Shown here piece after piece: positions 28,857 to 38,429 of a DNA stretch of 64,000 nucleotides. Numbering within the stretch: the stretch's first letter is position 1; every line of letters starts with the position of its first letter. The notes under the pieces were generated by a model that saw nothing but the letters and a program-made list of their open reading frames with translations, had not been told where the DNA came from and ran no database searches. The stretch is from positions 1,240,001 to 1,304,000 of the forward strand of contig RBKR01000010.1 of NCBI GenBank assembly GCA_004835665.1, in the 5' to 3' direction. The DNA is from Phoma sp. XZ068 (Eukaryota; Ascomycota; Dothideomycetes; Pleosporales; Didymellaceae). The position numbers and the translations under genes are program-made.

Positions 28857-30360
28857 TCAAGAATTGCTGCTGATTTTCTTACATCTGTCAGGGTCAAGTA
28901 TGCATATCCATACTCTGCCAGATCCAACACCAATGCCAACCACATTCCTAACTACAGCTGAGCAGGCCGCTCGATACTCTGACGGCACCCAGAGCACATT
29001 TTTATTGTTATGCATGATCCAAGTACGGTCTGAGCTAACACCTGCGCCTTGGTGTTCAGGAAGCAGATGCTCCGTATTGTTCACTGTGCAAAAATTTGTT
29101 GGTGCACTAGTAGCTATAGAACCATATTCAGTGTGGAGACATAAGCCAGCATTATCGAATGATAGGTTACTGAGCATATGGCCGGCCTTGAGCGTCTGCA
29201 GGCACGCGCCGCTGCTTGCATCCCAGATCTTGACGGTTCTGTAGTACGACGCAGAAGCTAGCCGGGTCGAGTCGTGCGAGAAGGCCACGGCGCGGACCGA
29301 TCGGCTATGTCCCTCGAGCGTCTGCAGGCACGCGCCGCTGCTCGCATCCCAGATCTTGACGGTCTCGTCCTGCGACGCAGACGCTAGCCGGGTCGAGTCG
29401 TGCGAGAAGGCCACGGAGTTGACTTTAGCGCCATGTCCCTCGAGCGTCTGCAGGCACGCGCCGCTGCTCGCATCCCAGATCTTGACGGTGTTGTCCCACG
29501 ACGCAGACGCTAGCCGGGTCGAGTTGTGGGAAAAGGCCACGGCGCGGACCGAACGGCTATGGCCCTCGAACGTCTGCAGGCACGCGCTGCTCGCATCCCA
29601 GATCTTGACGGTTCTGTCGTCCGACGCAGAAGCTAGCCGGGTCGAGTCGTGCGAGAAGGCCACGGCGCGGACCGATCGGCTATGTCCCTCGAGCGTCTGC
29701 AGGCACGCGCCGCTGCTCGCATCCCAGATCTTGACGGTCTCGTCCTGCGACGCAGACGCTAGCCCGGTCGAGTCGTGCGAGAAGGCCACGGCGCTGACCC
29801 GACTGTTATGGCCCTCGAGCGTCTGCAGGCACGCGCCGCTGCTCGCATCCCAGATCTTGACGGTGCTGTCGTACGACGCAGACGCTAGACGGGCCGAGTC
29901 GTGCGAGAAGGCCACGGAGGTGACCCAACGGCTATGGCCATGGCCCTCGAGCGTCTGCAGGCACGCGCCGCTGCTCGCATCCCAGGTCTTGACGGTGCTG
30001 TCGCTCGACGCAGACGCTAGCCGGGTCGAGTCGTGCGAGAAGGCCACGGCGTTGACCGACTCGCTATGGCCCTCGAGCGTCTGCAGGCACGCGCCGCTGC
30101 TCGCATCGCAGATCTCGACGGTATTGTCGCTCGACGAAGACGCTAGCCGGGCCGAGTTGTGCGAGAAGGCCACGGAGGTGACCCAACGGCTATGGCCATG
30201 GCCCTCGAGCGTCTGCAGGCACGCGCCGCTGCTCGCATCCCAGGTCTTGACGGTGCTGTCGCTCGACGCAGACGCTAGCCGGGTCGAGTCGTGCGAGAAG
30301 GCCACGGCGTTGACCGACTCGCTATGGCCCTCGAGCGTCTGCAGGCACGCGCTCCAGCTG
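28857..30360 (-). repeat. WD40-encoding 126-bp tandem repeats with high internal conservation
   Basis: Ten units, nine complete, lie within exon 2 of the receptor. Units 1 and 3 are identical in protein, and units 2 and 4 (the only two with the insert GHGHSRW) differ at a few sites, so a two-unit block was duplicated. Unit 6 lacks the Gly codon of the WDASSG joint. The pattern fits unequal exchange among repeats. Confidence 0.9.
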
Positions 30361-32322
30361 TCGCCCATAGCCGGCTTGATCGTGATCCAATCTGGCTCTT
30401 CGTGCTGGAAAAGCCTTCGAATCAAACTCTTCGTTGGGCTGAACAACAGTGCCGAAGCATAGGCCTGGAGAGGACTGTTTTCTATTTCCCACTTGTGATA
30501 TACAATAAACCGACGCGCATCTCGGACTAGTTTAACTAGAGCAGGCGTATCTCCTCTTCCCTAGGTTGTGTTAGCACGTATTACTAATAGATAGCGAGAG
30601 TAATTCAAGTGATACCTGGACTAAAGACTCAAGCTTTACTACTGAAACCACACCCTCTGACATGCTCTTGCAAAGGCTAAGAGCCTCCAGCCAGTAAAGG
30701 TATTTCTTTCTGACGAATTCATGGACAGCGCTGCCATCCTGCAAATCGACTCCAACATTTGCAGAATTAGTACTCCAGTCGCAGAGGTGATCAATCCAGT
30801 AGATACACGAGTAGCGTGACGCTGCTAATGGGTCTGGGTCTGGCTGTTTCACCCGCTCAGTAGGATATCCCAACGCACGTAAGCTGTACATGTCTCGTTG
30901 CAGCGTACAAGACATGACTTGAAGCGATCCCGAGAAGATTTCGTAGTGGGCCTTTTCCCTTCCAGATGGAAAGATTTTGTCGAATGCCATCGTGAATAAA
31001 AAGTCCTTTGCGGACTGATGCACGAAATAGATGGTATCCTCTCGAATAGTAAGGAACGAGCCACAAAGGCCAATAATCTCCCGCAATGACCCTAGATCGT
31101 CGGCCATATCCCCCAGCGTCTCGACAAGGGATGTCAGCTCTTTGAGTGTGATGGGTTGGTATACGATCGCGATCGAGGCCAGTATCCGCTTGCAGAGATC
31201 AGCATCGTCCGAGTTGCATACTTGCTCCATCATTCGCTCGTAAAGAAAGTCAAGTCCAGGTGGAAATGTTTTCAGCTTCGCGAGAGTTTTCCATCGCGGG
31301 ATCTTTTCCAGGTTTTGGCAGACCAGAGCCACCCAAAGGAAAGTGCCACTCGCATTTGAGGATAGGTGGTCTAGCACAGCATCTCGCGTTTTATCGTCGT
31401 ACTTCTTCTGTTCCGCTAGCCGGAGTATTTTGTGCCGAACAAATATGCTGACACCTGTAGACACAGATTCGGCGTTCAGCTCGAGGGACAGCTTCATCTT
31501 GTGTCCCGCCCTTTCAAGACGCTCCTCGATGTCAGGCCAGTTGCGGCTAGAGACGATCCACTTAACGCGAGAGGACGCAGACGATTTCTGGACTATAAAG
31601 TCTAGCAGTTTCGGCAAGTCTGCTACGCATTCGTCGAGCGCATCAATTACCAAGTACGTGCTGTTTAGGGTCGGGTCTTGCAGAATATTTGTGAAGATCT
31701 CAGTCAAGGCGAACCAGGCATTCACATCCTCAAAAAGCGCTTTTCCTGCAATGTCATGCTTCTTCCGTATATGCGAAACAAGCGATGGATTCTGATCGAC
31801 GAACATGTAAAGCAGTCCTCGCAGCACCGCCGTGGCGTTGTTGATGCGCGAGTCCGTGGCCTGGCAGAAGAAGTAGGAGAGGACATTTGTCTTCGACATT
31901 GACTTCTCCAGCTCGTCAACGATACCGCAGAGTAGCATCGTCTTACCCTTGCCGGGGTCGCCCGTGATCCATAACAGTCGGCTCGGCTGGTTGTCACGCC
32001 ATTGTAGGAAGTCGGAATTTTCGAGGATCCAGCGGTACGAGTCTTCTAGCAGTCCACCATTCGTGTCTTCGATGCGCTTCTTGTCAACACGGGGATCGGT
32101 GAGGCATAAGTGCCGGACGCATTCCTGGTCTTTTTTCTGAAGAAACCCTTCCTCGCTGTAATTGTTGTATTGGTTTACTAATCTTGTGTTAGGGGCGTAT
32201 ATGGCGTATAGCTTGCTTGATGGGGTGAGTGACGTACTGATATTCACATTTCCTCCAGCTGAGTTGTTGACAGGACCCCGATTATCAACACGAGCCATTG
32301 CATGCTCCTTCCTAGAGGCCAT
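28857..32322 (-). CDS. NACHT-WD40 NOD-like receptor (HET-D/E/NWD type)
   Basis: ATG at 32322 (MASRKEHAMARVDN); exon 1 is 32322-30616, a 55-nt intron (gtatca...gctaac...cctag) follows, and exon 2 is 30560-28857; 1136 residues with no stop. Residues 12-30 are Asn/Gly-rich (NNSAGGNVNIST) and sit where fungal receptors carry an amyloid signalling motif instead of an effector domain. NACHT: P-loop GDPGKGKT at 121-128, Walker B YLVIDALDEC near 223-232. A winged-helix/linker region and the SPLQAYASAL junction lead into nine full WD40 repeats plus a degenerate tenth (ACLQTLEGH...WDASSG). Repeats are nearly identical at DNA level, with variation at surface positions. Family role: ligand recognition by the propeller, NTP-driven oligomerisation, and templating of a partner cell-death effector. 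The SesB-like gene is head to head 328 bp away. Confidence 0.93.
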
Positions 32323-32650
32323 TACGTGGATGTGATTATGGTTCTTTCTTGCTCTTATGAGCAGATGTGATGAGGGGCTTAGCTGCCTTGCCAAGTCCCA
32401 CCTGCGTCCTTCTTTGCCGGATTGGGTAACAACGCTGAAAGAGCTGACGCGGGGTCGAACTATGGCGTGACAACGTACCAGGTGATTCCATTTATAACTA
32501 GTTTTTGCAGTTGGCTGGCCCCTCAGAGCTGCACTGCTGGCTGCGGAGGGAAAACATATAATACCAGCTACGCCATGCTAGCAGAAATGGCATGCTTATG
32601 ACTTCTGGCTTTATCAAGCTTAATTGTCCGAACATCCAGAACAACGAGCT
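32323..32650. promoter_or_regulatory. Shared promoter region of the receptor/SesB-like pair
   Basis: 328 bp separate the two divergent ATGs. No other gene fits. Shared control of receptor and effector is inferred from the head-to-head layout. Confidence 0.6.
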
Positions 32651-33806
32651 ATGGCACAGTACGGGTTGACTAAGTGGCATGATGGAGACAAAGCAGAAGT
32701 GGAGTAAGTGTTACGAGGCTTAACACATAGTGTGGTCTTGGCTGACTCCAGCAGCATCGTCTTTGTCCACGGTCTTCGGGGAGGGAGGGAGTCGACTTGG
32801 ACAAAGGACGGCGTGACGTGGCCGAAAGAACTGCTATCGAAAGACATTCCAAAAAGTCGCATACTAAGCTTCGGCTACGACTCCGGGGTCGTACATTCCG
32901 ATACCGCCGAGGTTACTCAAGGCAGCATTGCAGACGATGCACGCCGGCTCTGCAGCCTCCTCGACGATGAGCGCCAACAAACAAACACCGTAAGTCATTG
33001 TGTATGGACTTGAAACTGCAACTATGATTGATTGTTTCTCTCACAGACTGATCGCCCGATCATTACGGTAGGCCACAGCCTGGGCGGTCTTGTTCTTGCC
33101 CAAGTAATCTATGGCGGCGATAAAGCCGCAGAAGGAGACAGCATCAGCTCTATCGCACAAAGGATCAAAGGAATGATATTCCTTGGAACGCCCTTCTATG
33201 GCTCCAAAATCGCCGGGTGGGGCGAGATTGTCAGGCGAATCTACAGCCTCCTCAAGGAAACCGATCAAAAAACCTTGAAGAACCTCAAACTGGATTCCAT
33301 GGAGCTCAAGGATCTTCGATCCGGTTTTCCGGATGTCATCCGTAAGAGGAATCAGACCTTGGCCAAAATTGCGATTGTGTTCTTCTTTGAAAAGAAGACG
33401 ACGTACAGTGTGGTATGTTGAATGGTCCATCACAACTCCAAAAATTGAATACTAACAGATATGCTAAGTGGGTTGTCAAAGAGGAAGATGCATCCTACCC
33501 CGGGGTTGGAGAGATCTTGCCCATGCAGGCGAATCATCTCGACATCTGTAAGTTCGACGACGCAGAAGACGATGGATATAAGCAAGTAAGGGCAAAGATC
33601 AAGCAGGCCATGGAAGCGACTGGTATCACCGAAGCGAATGAGGTAAGTGGTAATTTACATATAATCCATTTAATGGGTTCAACCGAGTAACGCGGGAATA
33701 GGGCGGCAACACTTATACTATCAATAACTATGGCCAGATTATCAATCTTGCTCAGCGTGATATGAGAATCGACACACAGACCAACTACTATAGTCCAGCG
33801 AAGTAG
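32651..33806 (+). CDS. SesB-like alpha/beta hydrolase (lipase-type) with C-terminal Asn/Gly-rich tail
   Basis: Five exons: 32651-32703, 32752-32989, 33047-33412, 33469-33642 and 33702-33806, 311 residues (a second acceptor at 32755 would drop one codon). Motifs: VFVHGLRGGRESTWT (oxyanion-hole region), TVGHSLGGL with the nucleophile Ser near 108, FLGTPFYGSK, and ANHLDICKFD with the likely catalytic His. This order is that of fungal SesB proteins, lipase-like effectors linked to NOD-like receptors. The last exon encodes only 34 residues, GGNTYTINNYGQIINLAQRD and a polar end, and resembles a prion-forming signalling tail. Known SesB effectors are switched on when a matching motif on the receptor forms an amyloid seed. 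Similarity between this tail and the receptor N-terminus is loose and judged by eye. Confidence 0.85.
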
Positions 33807-35503
33807 AACTCCAGGGATAAAGTGAGTCGATGGAAAGTCATAGTGTTAACGAATTGATATGAACATCAATGTACTAAAGTAATAAAGTATGCTGATATTT
33901 CACTCGAACTGACGCTCGACTACCATATTTGGCCCCAGTCTCCTTTGGTGGCAAAGCTAAAGTGATTGTTCTCCTGTGGTTGGTCTAGCCATCAAGCTAA
34001 TGTTCTGATCAGCCCATAAGCAGGCTAAACTCTCGGCCATGATTCTGTTCAACCCTTCTACTAAAAGCACACATGCACAGCTCCAAGCCGTATAGTATCA
34101 TGTCTCGCTAACTGTTGCCAACCCCACAAATCTTTGGCTCTAAGCTGAGTCTTGGCTATAAGCCAAGCCTTGTTCAATCAATCAGCTAGATATCGAACTT
34201 TGCGCTAGCGCTAAGCGCCTTGTCGAACAAACTGTCAAATTCGTCAACCAAAGTATTAATCCAGACAAGATCAGCCTCTAAGGAGCCTGCCCGCACTTGG
34301 TCACGGCCTCGCTGATAGTTAGTCAAGATTCTGAAGGCTCAGCTTTGCGACCTAACTCGTACTTGTCGAACAAACTGTCAAATCCGTCAACCAAAGTATT
34401 GATCCAGACAAGATCAGCCTCTAAGGAGCCTGCCTGCACTTGATCACGGCCTCTCCTTCTAATTGCTTACTTCAAGAGGGGTGCAGGTCGTTTGTAAACC
34501 ACTAAAAGATGGTACGGGCGGAAGGGCTAGACTGTTTTACGCAGCGGGCGGCGGGGTTCGCTTGCGTGCAGGACTCGTTGTGATAACAGTTCGACAATAC
34601 AACTGAAAGAACTGCCTAAAATAAAGCATTAGTAGTGACTAAAGTGGGCATTTCTAATGGAGAGTATGTGTTACTAGGTGAGTTTATATTAGATGAAATT
34701 CTACTGAATCTGATAGCTTCTTTGTCCCTTTCCTATTGTTATTAACTACCTTGACTTTCTTAGATTAAATTTACAATGATCTGTGCAAGTATGTTGTTAC
34801 TGTATAGCATTGCTCAATAGTGCATTAGTGCAGGAACTCTTTTAAAAATCAGGAGATCCACATTAACTGTGGGTCCAAGATTGCCTAACCAACTTCTATT
34901 TTAGCCGTAGTTCACTACGATAGAGCTGTTGAGTGCGTTCTGTAGCTTGCTATGTCCAAGAACTCTCTCAAACTTGGCTATATCTTCCGTTGGCACCGCC
35001 GCTGTTTGCGGACATCGAACATTCTCGGGGTCGCCGCTAAGACAAACTCCGCTCGCTTGCAAATCGGCTTCCGGTTTTTCCGGGTGCTATGTTTCTGTCC
35101 CGCCCAATCCTTGTGATACTTGGTGTGTTCTTTGTCCTATCTGTTTTAGTTTATACCAAATTAAGTCTACACTAGGAGCACTGCTCAAAAGCTCAGCTGC
35201 GGGCTGAAGCGTCTTTACTGGTATCACCAGTCGCTCGAAATGGGTGTTCAGCAGAAAAGGCCAGACTCGGTAAGCCACTGTTACGTGCGCCGCGCCCTGC
35301 GAACAAAGAGAATGCAGAAACCGGAAACTGATTGCGGTCGTGTCTGTAACAGAGGACAATACAAAAAATCAGCTCTTTAGATCCTGTCACTTCCTTTGAC
35401 TCACCTTCGTGTTCGTTCCTCCGTCTAAAACTGTAATAATTGTCCTCTTACCCGCCTAAAGCAACAAACCCGACTTCACAACGCATTGTTCATTACGAAA
35501 AGC
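33807..35503. other. Intergenic with a duplicated 90-bp segment
   Basis: No gene is recognised in 1.7 kb. The segment starting TTGTCGAACAAACTGTCAAA is present at about 34222-34313 and again at 34364-34455 with a few transitions. A 45-bp segment at 35309-35353 (AATGCAGAAACCGGAAAC...) recurs at 38427-38470 next to the LINE. Confidence 0.55.
34222..34455 (+). repeat. Direct repeat of about 90 bp
   Basis: The two copies (34222-34313, 34364-34455) differ by single-base changes such as ATTCGTC/ATCCGTC and TGCCCGC/TGCCTGC, all transitions. The origin is unknown. Confidence 0.8.
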
Positions 35504-36298
35504 ATGATGGCATCCTCCACATCACAGCCTGCATCTAACATGGTGCCCAAGTACGAAGTTAAGCTACTCATGGACCCTACCAGTGTGCTCGACTCGAATA
35601 ACAGACTTGAGCCTACGGTCCTAGAGACCTTTATGGCTGCCACACCAGTGGTGAAAATGGCCGTCCAGTTTCTTGACACGAATGCCAAAGACCTATACAA
35701 CAAAGGATGGAGTCCTCGCATCCGCAAGGTTCAGGGCAAGGCCGACTTTGAACTTACCTACAAGAGGCGTTACACAATTGCAAATGGTGAGATCGACGCA
35801 GCTTTGGCGATTGCGGCTGAGGACGGCTTCGATTCGGCCACCACTATCTTTGAAGCCCAAGCCGATTTGGGATACGAGAAGCAAACACTTTCAATTAACC
35901 GGGACGAATTCCACCCAGACTCCGGATACGATGCCATGGATCTTCCCGGTGAGGGATATTCGCGCAAAATGCTTACCGAGCATGCTCCAGAAAAGTTCGA
36001 CAATTGGGTGAAGAAGCAATGGGTTACAGATACGTTGAAAGAATCTCGCATCTACGGACCCGTCCTGGCTGAGCGTTACGTTGGAGAATGGGGAGGAGAG
36101 AAGGTACACATCGAAATGTGGCCAGTCAAGGATGCTATTGGTACAGGGACGGAATATACTGTTGAGGCATCATTCAAGGTCAAGAAGCGTACTAAGGCTT
36201 TAAAAATGCGTCAAGAACTCATGGATTTCTTGCGGACGAAAGGTTGGTTCTTGGCACGGGACTTCTTGAGGACATCAGTTATCATGGAGCGTTACTGA
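35504..36298 (+). CDS. CYTH-like domain protein
   Basis: Single exon, ATG at 35504 (a second ATG follows at once), 264 residues. The beta-rich body shows the alternating charged strands of CYTH folds: KYEVKLLMD near residue 16 (the ExExK position is degenerate), RIRKVQGKADFELTYKRRY near 70-90, YEKQTLSINRDEF near 125-137, and KVHIEMWPVKD later. CYTH enzymes (thiamine triphosphatase, class IV adenylate cyclase, RNA triphosphatase) bind triphosphates in a basic tunnel. The fungal members of this type are uncharacterised, and the exact acidic metal ligands are not clear here, so activity is uncertain. Confidence 0.65.
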   Translation: MMASSTSQPASNMVPKYEVKLLMDPTSVLDSNNRLEPTVLETFMAATPVVKMAVQFLDTNAKDLYNKGWSPRIRKVQGKADFELTYKRRYTIANGEIDAALAIAAEDGFDSATTIFEAQADLGYEKQTLSINRDEFHPDSGYDAMDLPGEGYSRKMLTEHAPEKFDNWVKKQWVTDTLKESRIYGPVLAERYVGEWGGEKVHIEMWPVKDAIGTGTEYTVEASFKVKKRTKALKMRQELMDFLRTKGWFLARDFLRTSVIMERY

Positions 36299-36819
36299 TA
36301 AGGAGCATTTTGAGCATTTAGTTAATAGTTGGGGTGTGGGCTTCGATCCGGGCAGATGCCATAATGCAATGAACTCATTTTCTTCTGACTATGCTCTCTG
36401 CTACCAATCAACCCATGCTCTCCGTGTTATACTAGGACAAAAGTTTGTTCGCGCGAGGCACTTGGGCCACAACCACCACTTTTGAGTGAATATTCACAGC
36501 ACTATACTCCACCCCATGCAGACCAAATCAGTAAAGGAGGGTCAGAAATTAATCCCATTATACTCAATATTTGGTCTGGTAGCCCCTTGCTCGATTTAAA
36601 GCGTCCAATCGGCGTGGCATGCTCGTGATGAGGCAATAGATCTGTCAGATATACAGTCCCTAAGGCTGAAGGCTAGGAAGCGGCACGATATGGTAGCACA
36701 AAGCTCGCGTGTAACCACACAAACATGTACCTGCAATTTGGGCGTAGGAACAGAACAACAAGAATCAATCAATTGAAAAACCTATAAACTGACAACTATA
36801 CATGTAATAAGAACATTCG
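36299..36819. other. Intergenic between convergent genes
   Basis: 520 bp between the stops of the CYTH-like and glycosyltransferase genes; nothing else recognised. Confidence 0.5.
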
Positions 36820-38076
36820 CTACGAGCGCAACTCCTCCTTGTCGTCGTTTCCCTCCGTGCCATCCACCAGGCCCCGCGCCACCATCGCCTTCACAATCGG
36901 ATACGTAGCGACTCCGTAATTGCTCGTGCGACTGAGAATCGTCTTCGGATTAATGAATTGCTGGTGGCCCCCTGTCGCAAACGCATGCAGCATATACGAC
37001 GCTGAGAAATCCATCTCCCATTCCCTCCGCACACGCCGGTTCTTCACAATCACGTCGTATATCTCGAGCGGGTCTGTCGCGTTCGTTTGATGCGGTACGG
37101 GCGACGGCAGTCCCTCGTTCGGAATGAACAGCGGTTCCGTGCTCTCTGAGAACCAGTGCGTGGGCGCGAACGCGCGCCGGTCGAGGATCAGAACCTGGTT
37201 GGGGATCGTGACGAGGTACTCTGCGGTTTTGGTCATGGACTTCAGATTCGCTTCCCAGGCACCGGTGAAGCCTTGGTGTTGCTCGCGTTTGACAATCGTG
37301 GCCATTGCACTTTTGGGTTTGGTCAAGAATGCGCCGTTGTTGATAGTGCCGTTGATATTGCCACCCTCGTCTTTGCCTCCATATTGGCGGCCAGCCACGA
37401 ATGCAAAGCCTGCGTTGAGCAGAGGCGCGAGGGGTTTTAGCGTGATGACGTCCCAGTCCATGTAGGCGCCCCCGATTCCAGTGATCGTGTCCCAGCGGAT
37501 GAAGTCGGATTTGTGTTGGATGGCATCGATGCGCTCATTTTCGTTGGGACCCGCGAACGTCGGGACTTCGACTTGGTTCCATGTGACGAGCTCCGGCCAG
37601 CTGTTCATGAGCAGACGCGTCCATTTGTGGCCGGTGAGAGCTGCCTGCTCGATTTCGCTAGTATTGTAATCGGTATGTATGTAGACTTTGGTGGGTTGGA
37701 TGTAGAAAATGGAGGCGAAGACGGCGAGGACAGCCGAGAAGTGGAAGTTTATGACTGAGTCTGGGCGGCCTTTGATGTAGACGAAGTGTACGATGCTCGG
37801 GATGGGTGAGGTATCGACCAGTGGTTTCAGGATGCCATACTCGCGAGGAGTGGCGACTGGGTGGAGCGGAGCGAGGAGAAGGGCGAGAATAGCGAGAATG
37901 CTTGTCACTAGGGAGAATCTTAAAGCGACTTGGTAGCGAGCGGGGATCGAAAAATTTGGCAGTGGATGGAGCAGGTGATAATTGTAACTGCTTTGGTGTA
38001 CCATAGGTACTCTTAGGGAGCGGATTGAATCCCAGACTGTACTTAGCAGACCGGGTTTCTCGGATAGTTCAGACAT
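36820..38076 (-). CDS. GT32-like glycosyltransferase (DXD sugar-binding type), Golgi type II membrane protein
   Basis: Single exon, 418 residues. A short cytosolic N-terminus is followed by one membrane segment at about 51-70 (FSLVTSILAILALLLAPL), then the lumenal catalytic domain. IPSIVHFVY near 92 and HKSDFIRWDTI with GGAYMDWDV (DWD at 207-209) form the DXD signature of the Gly_transf_sug/GT32 family, which transfers mannose or related sugars from a nucleotide sugar with Mn2+. The layout is that of Och1/Sur1-like fungal transferases. The C-terminal end carries no ER-retention signal. Donor and acceptor cannot be told from sequence. Conserved, intact frame; confidence in family is high. Confidence 0.82.
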   Translation of the reverse strand: MSELSEKPGLLSTVWDSIRSLRVPMVHQSSYNYHLLHPLPNFSIPARYQVALRFSLVTSILAILALLLAPLHPVATPREYGILKPLVDTSPIPSIVHFVYIKGRPDSVINFHFSAVLAVFASIFYIQPTKVYIHTDYNTSEIEQAALTGHKWTRLLMNSWPELVTWNQVEVPTFAGPNENERIDAIQHKSDFIRWDTITGIGGAYMDWDVITLKPLAPLLNAGFAFVAGRQYGGKDEGGNINGTINNGAFLTKPKSAMATIVKREQHQGFTGAWEANLKSMTKTAEYLVTIPNQVLILDRRAFAPTHWFSESTEPLFIPNEGLPSPVPHQTNATDPLEIYDVIVKNRRVRREWEMDFSASYMLHAFATGGHQQFINPKTILSRTSNYGVATYPIVKAMVARGLVDGTEGNDDKEELRS

Positions 38077-38429
38077 GACGAGTGGAAAGGAATACAGATT
38101 GCGAATTCTCTGAACCTTACTCCGTCGTGGGAGATTGTCGCATAAGTGTTGGCGTTCTGGGCACGGAAAACCATAAAGGCACCCGAGAGGCTAACGGAGG
38201 GGCGACCATTCTTCCCAGCACCCTTTCCTTTCTCTGTACCGTAATTTCCCTGTCAGCATGTGAACGCTTGTGAATAAGGTAGGTAAGCTGAAAGCGGAAA
38301 GGAAACCGCAACCGGTATTGGACACAACGCACATGAAAACATGTGTGGTAAGTCTGAGACTTCTGCGGCTGAGCATTCCTACTACATTCTATGATCTCTT
38401 GCTGTCATAATCCTCTATGAAAACAAAGA

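Noticed and set aside
29356..30462. Long plus-strand frame over the WD40 repeats
   Set aside because: Antisense shadow produced by the repetitive, codon-biased WD40 DNA.
30561..30615. Separate NACHT and WD40 genes
   Set aside because: A canonical 55-nt intron joins them in frame and gives the usual linker sequence.
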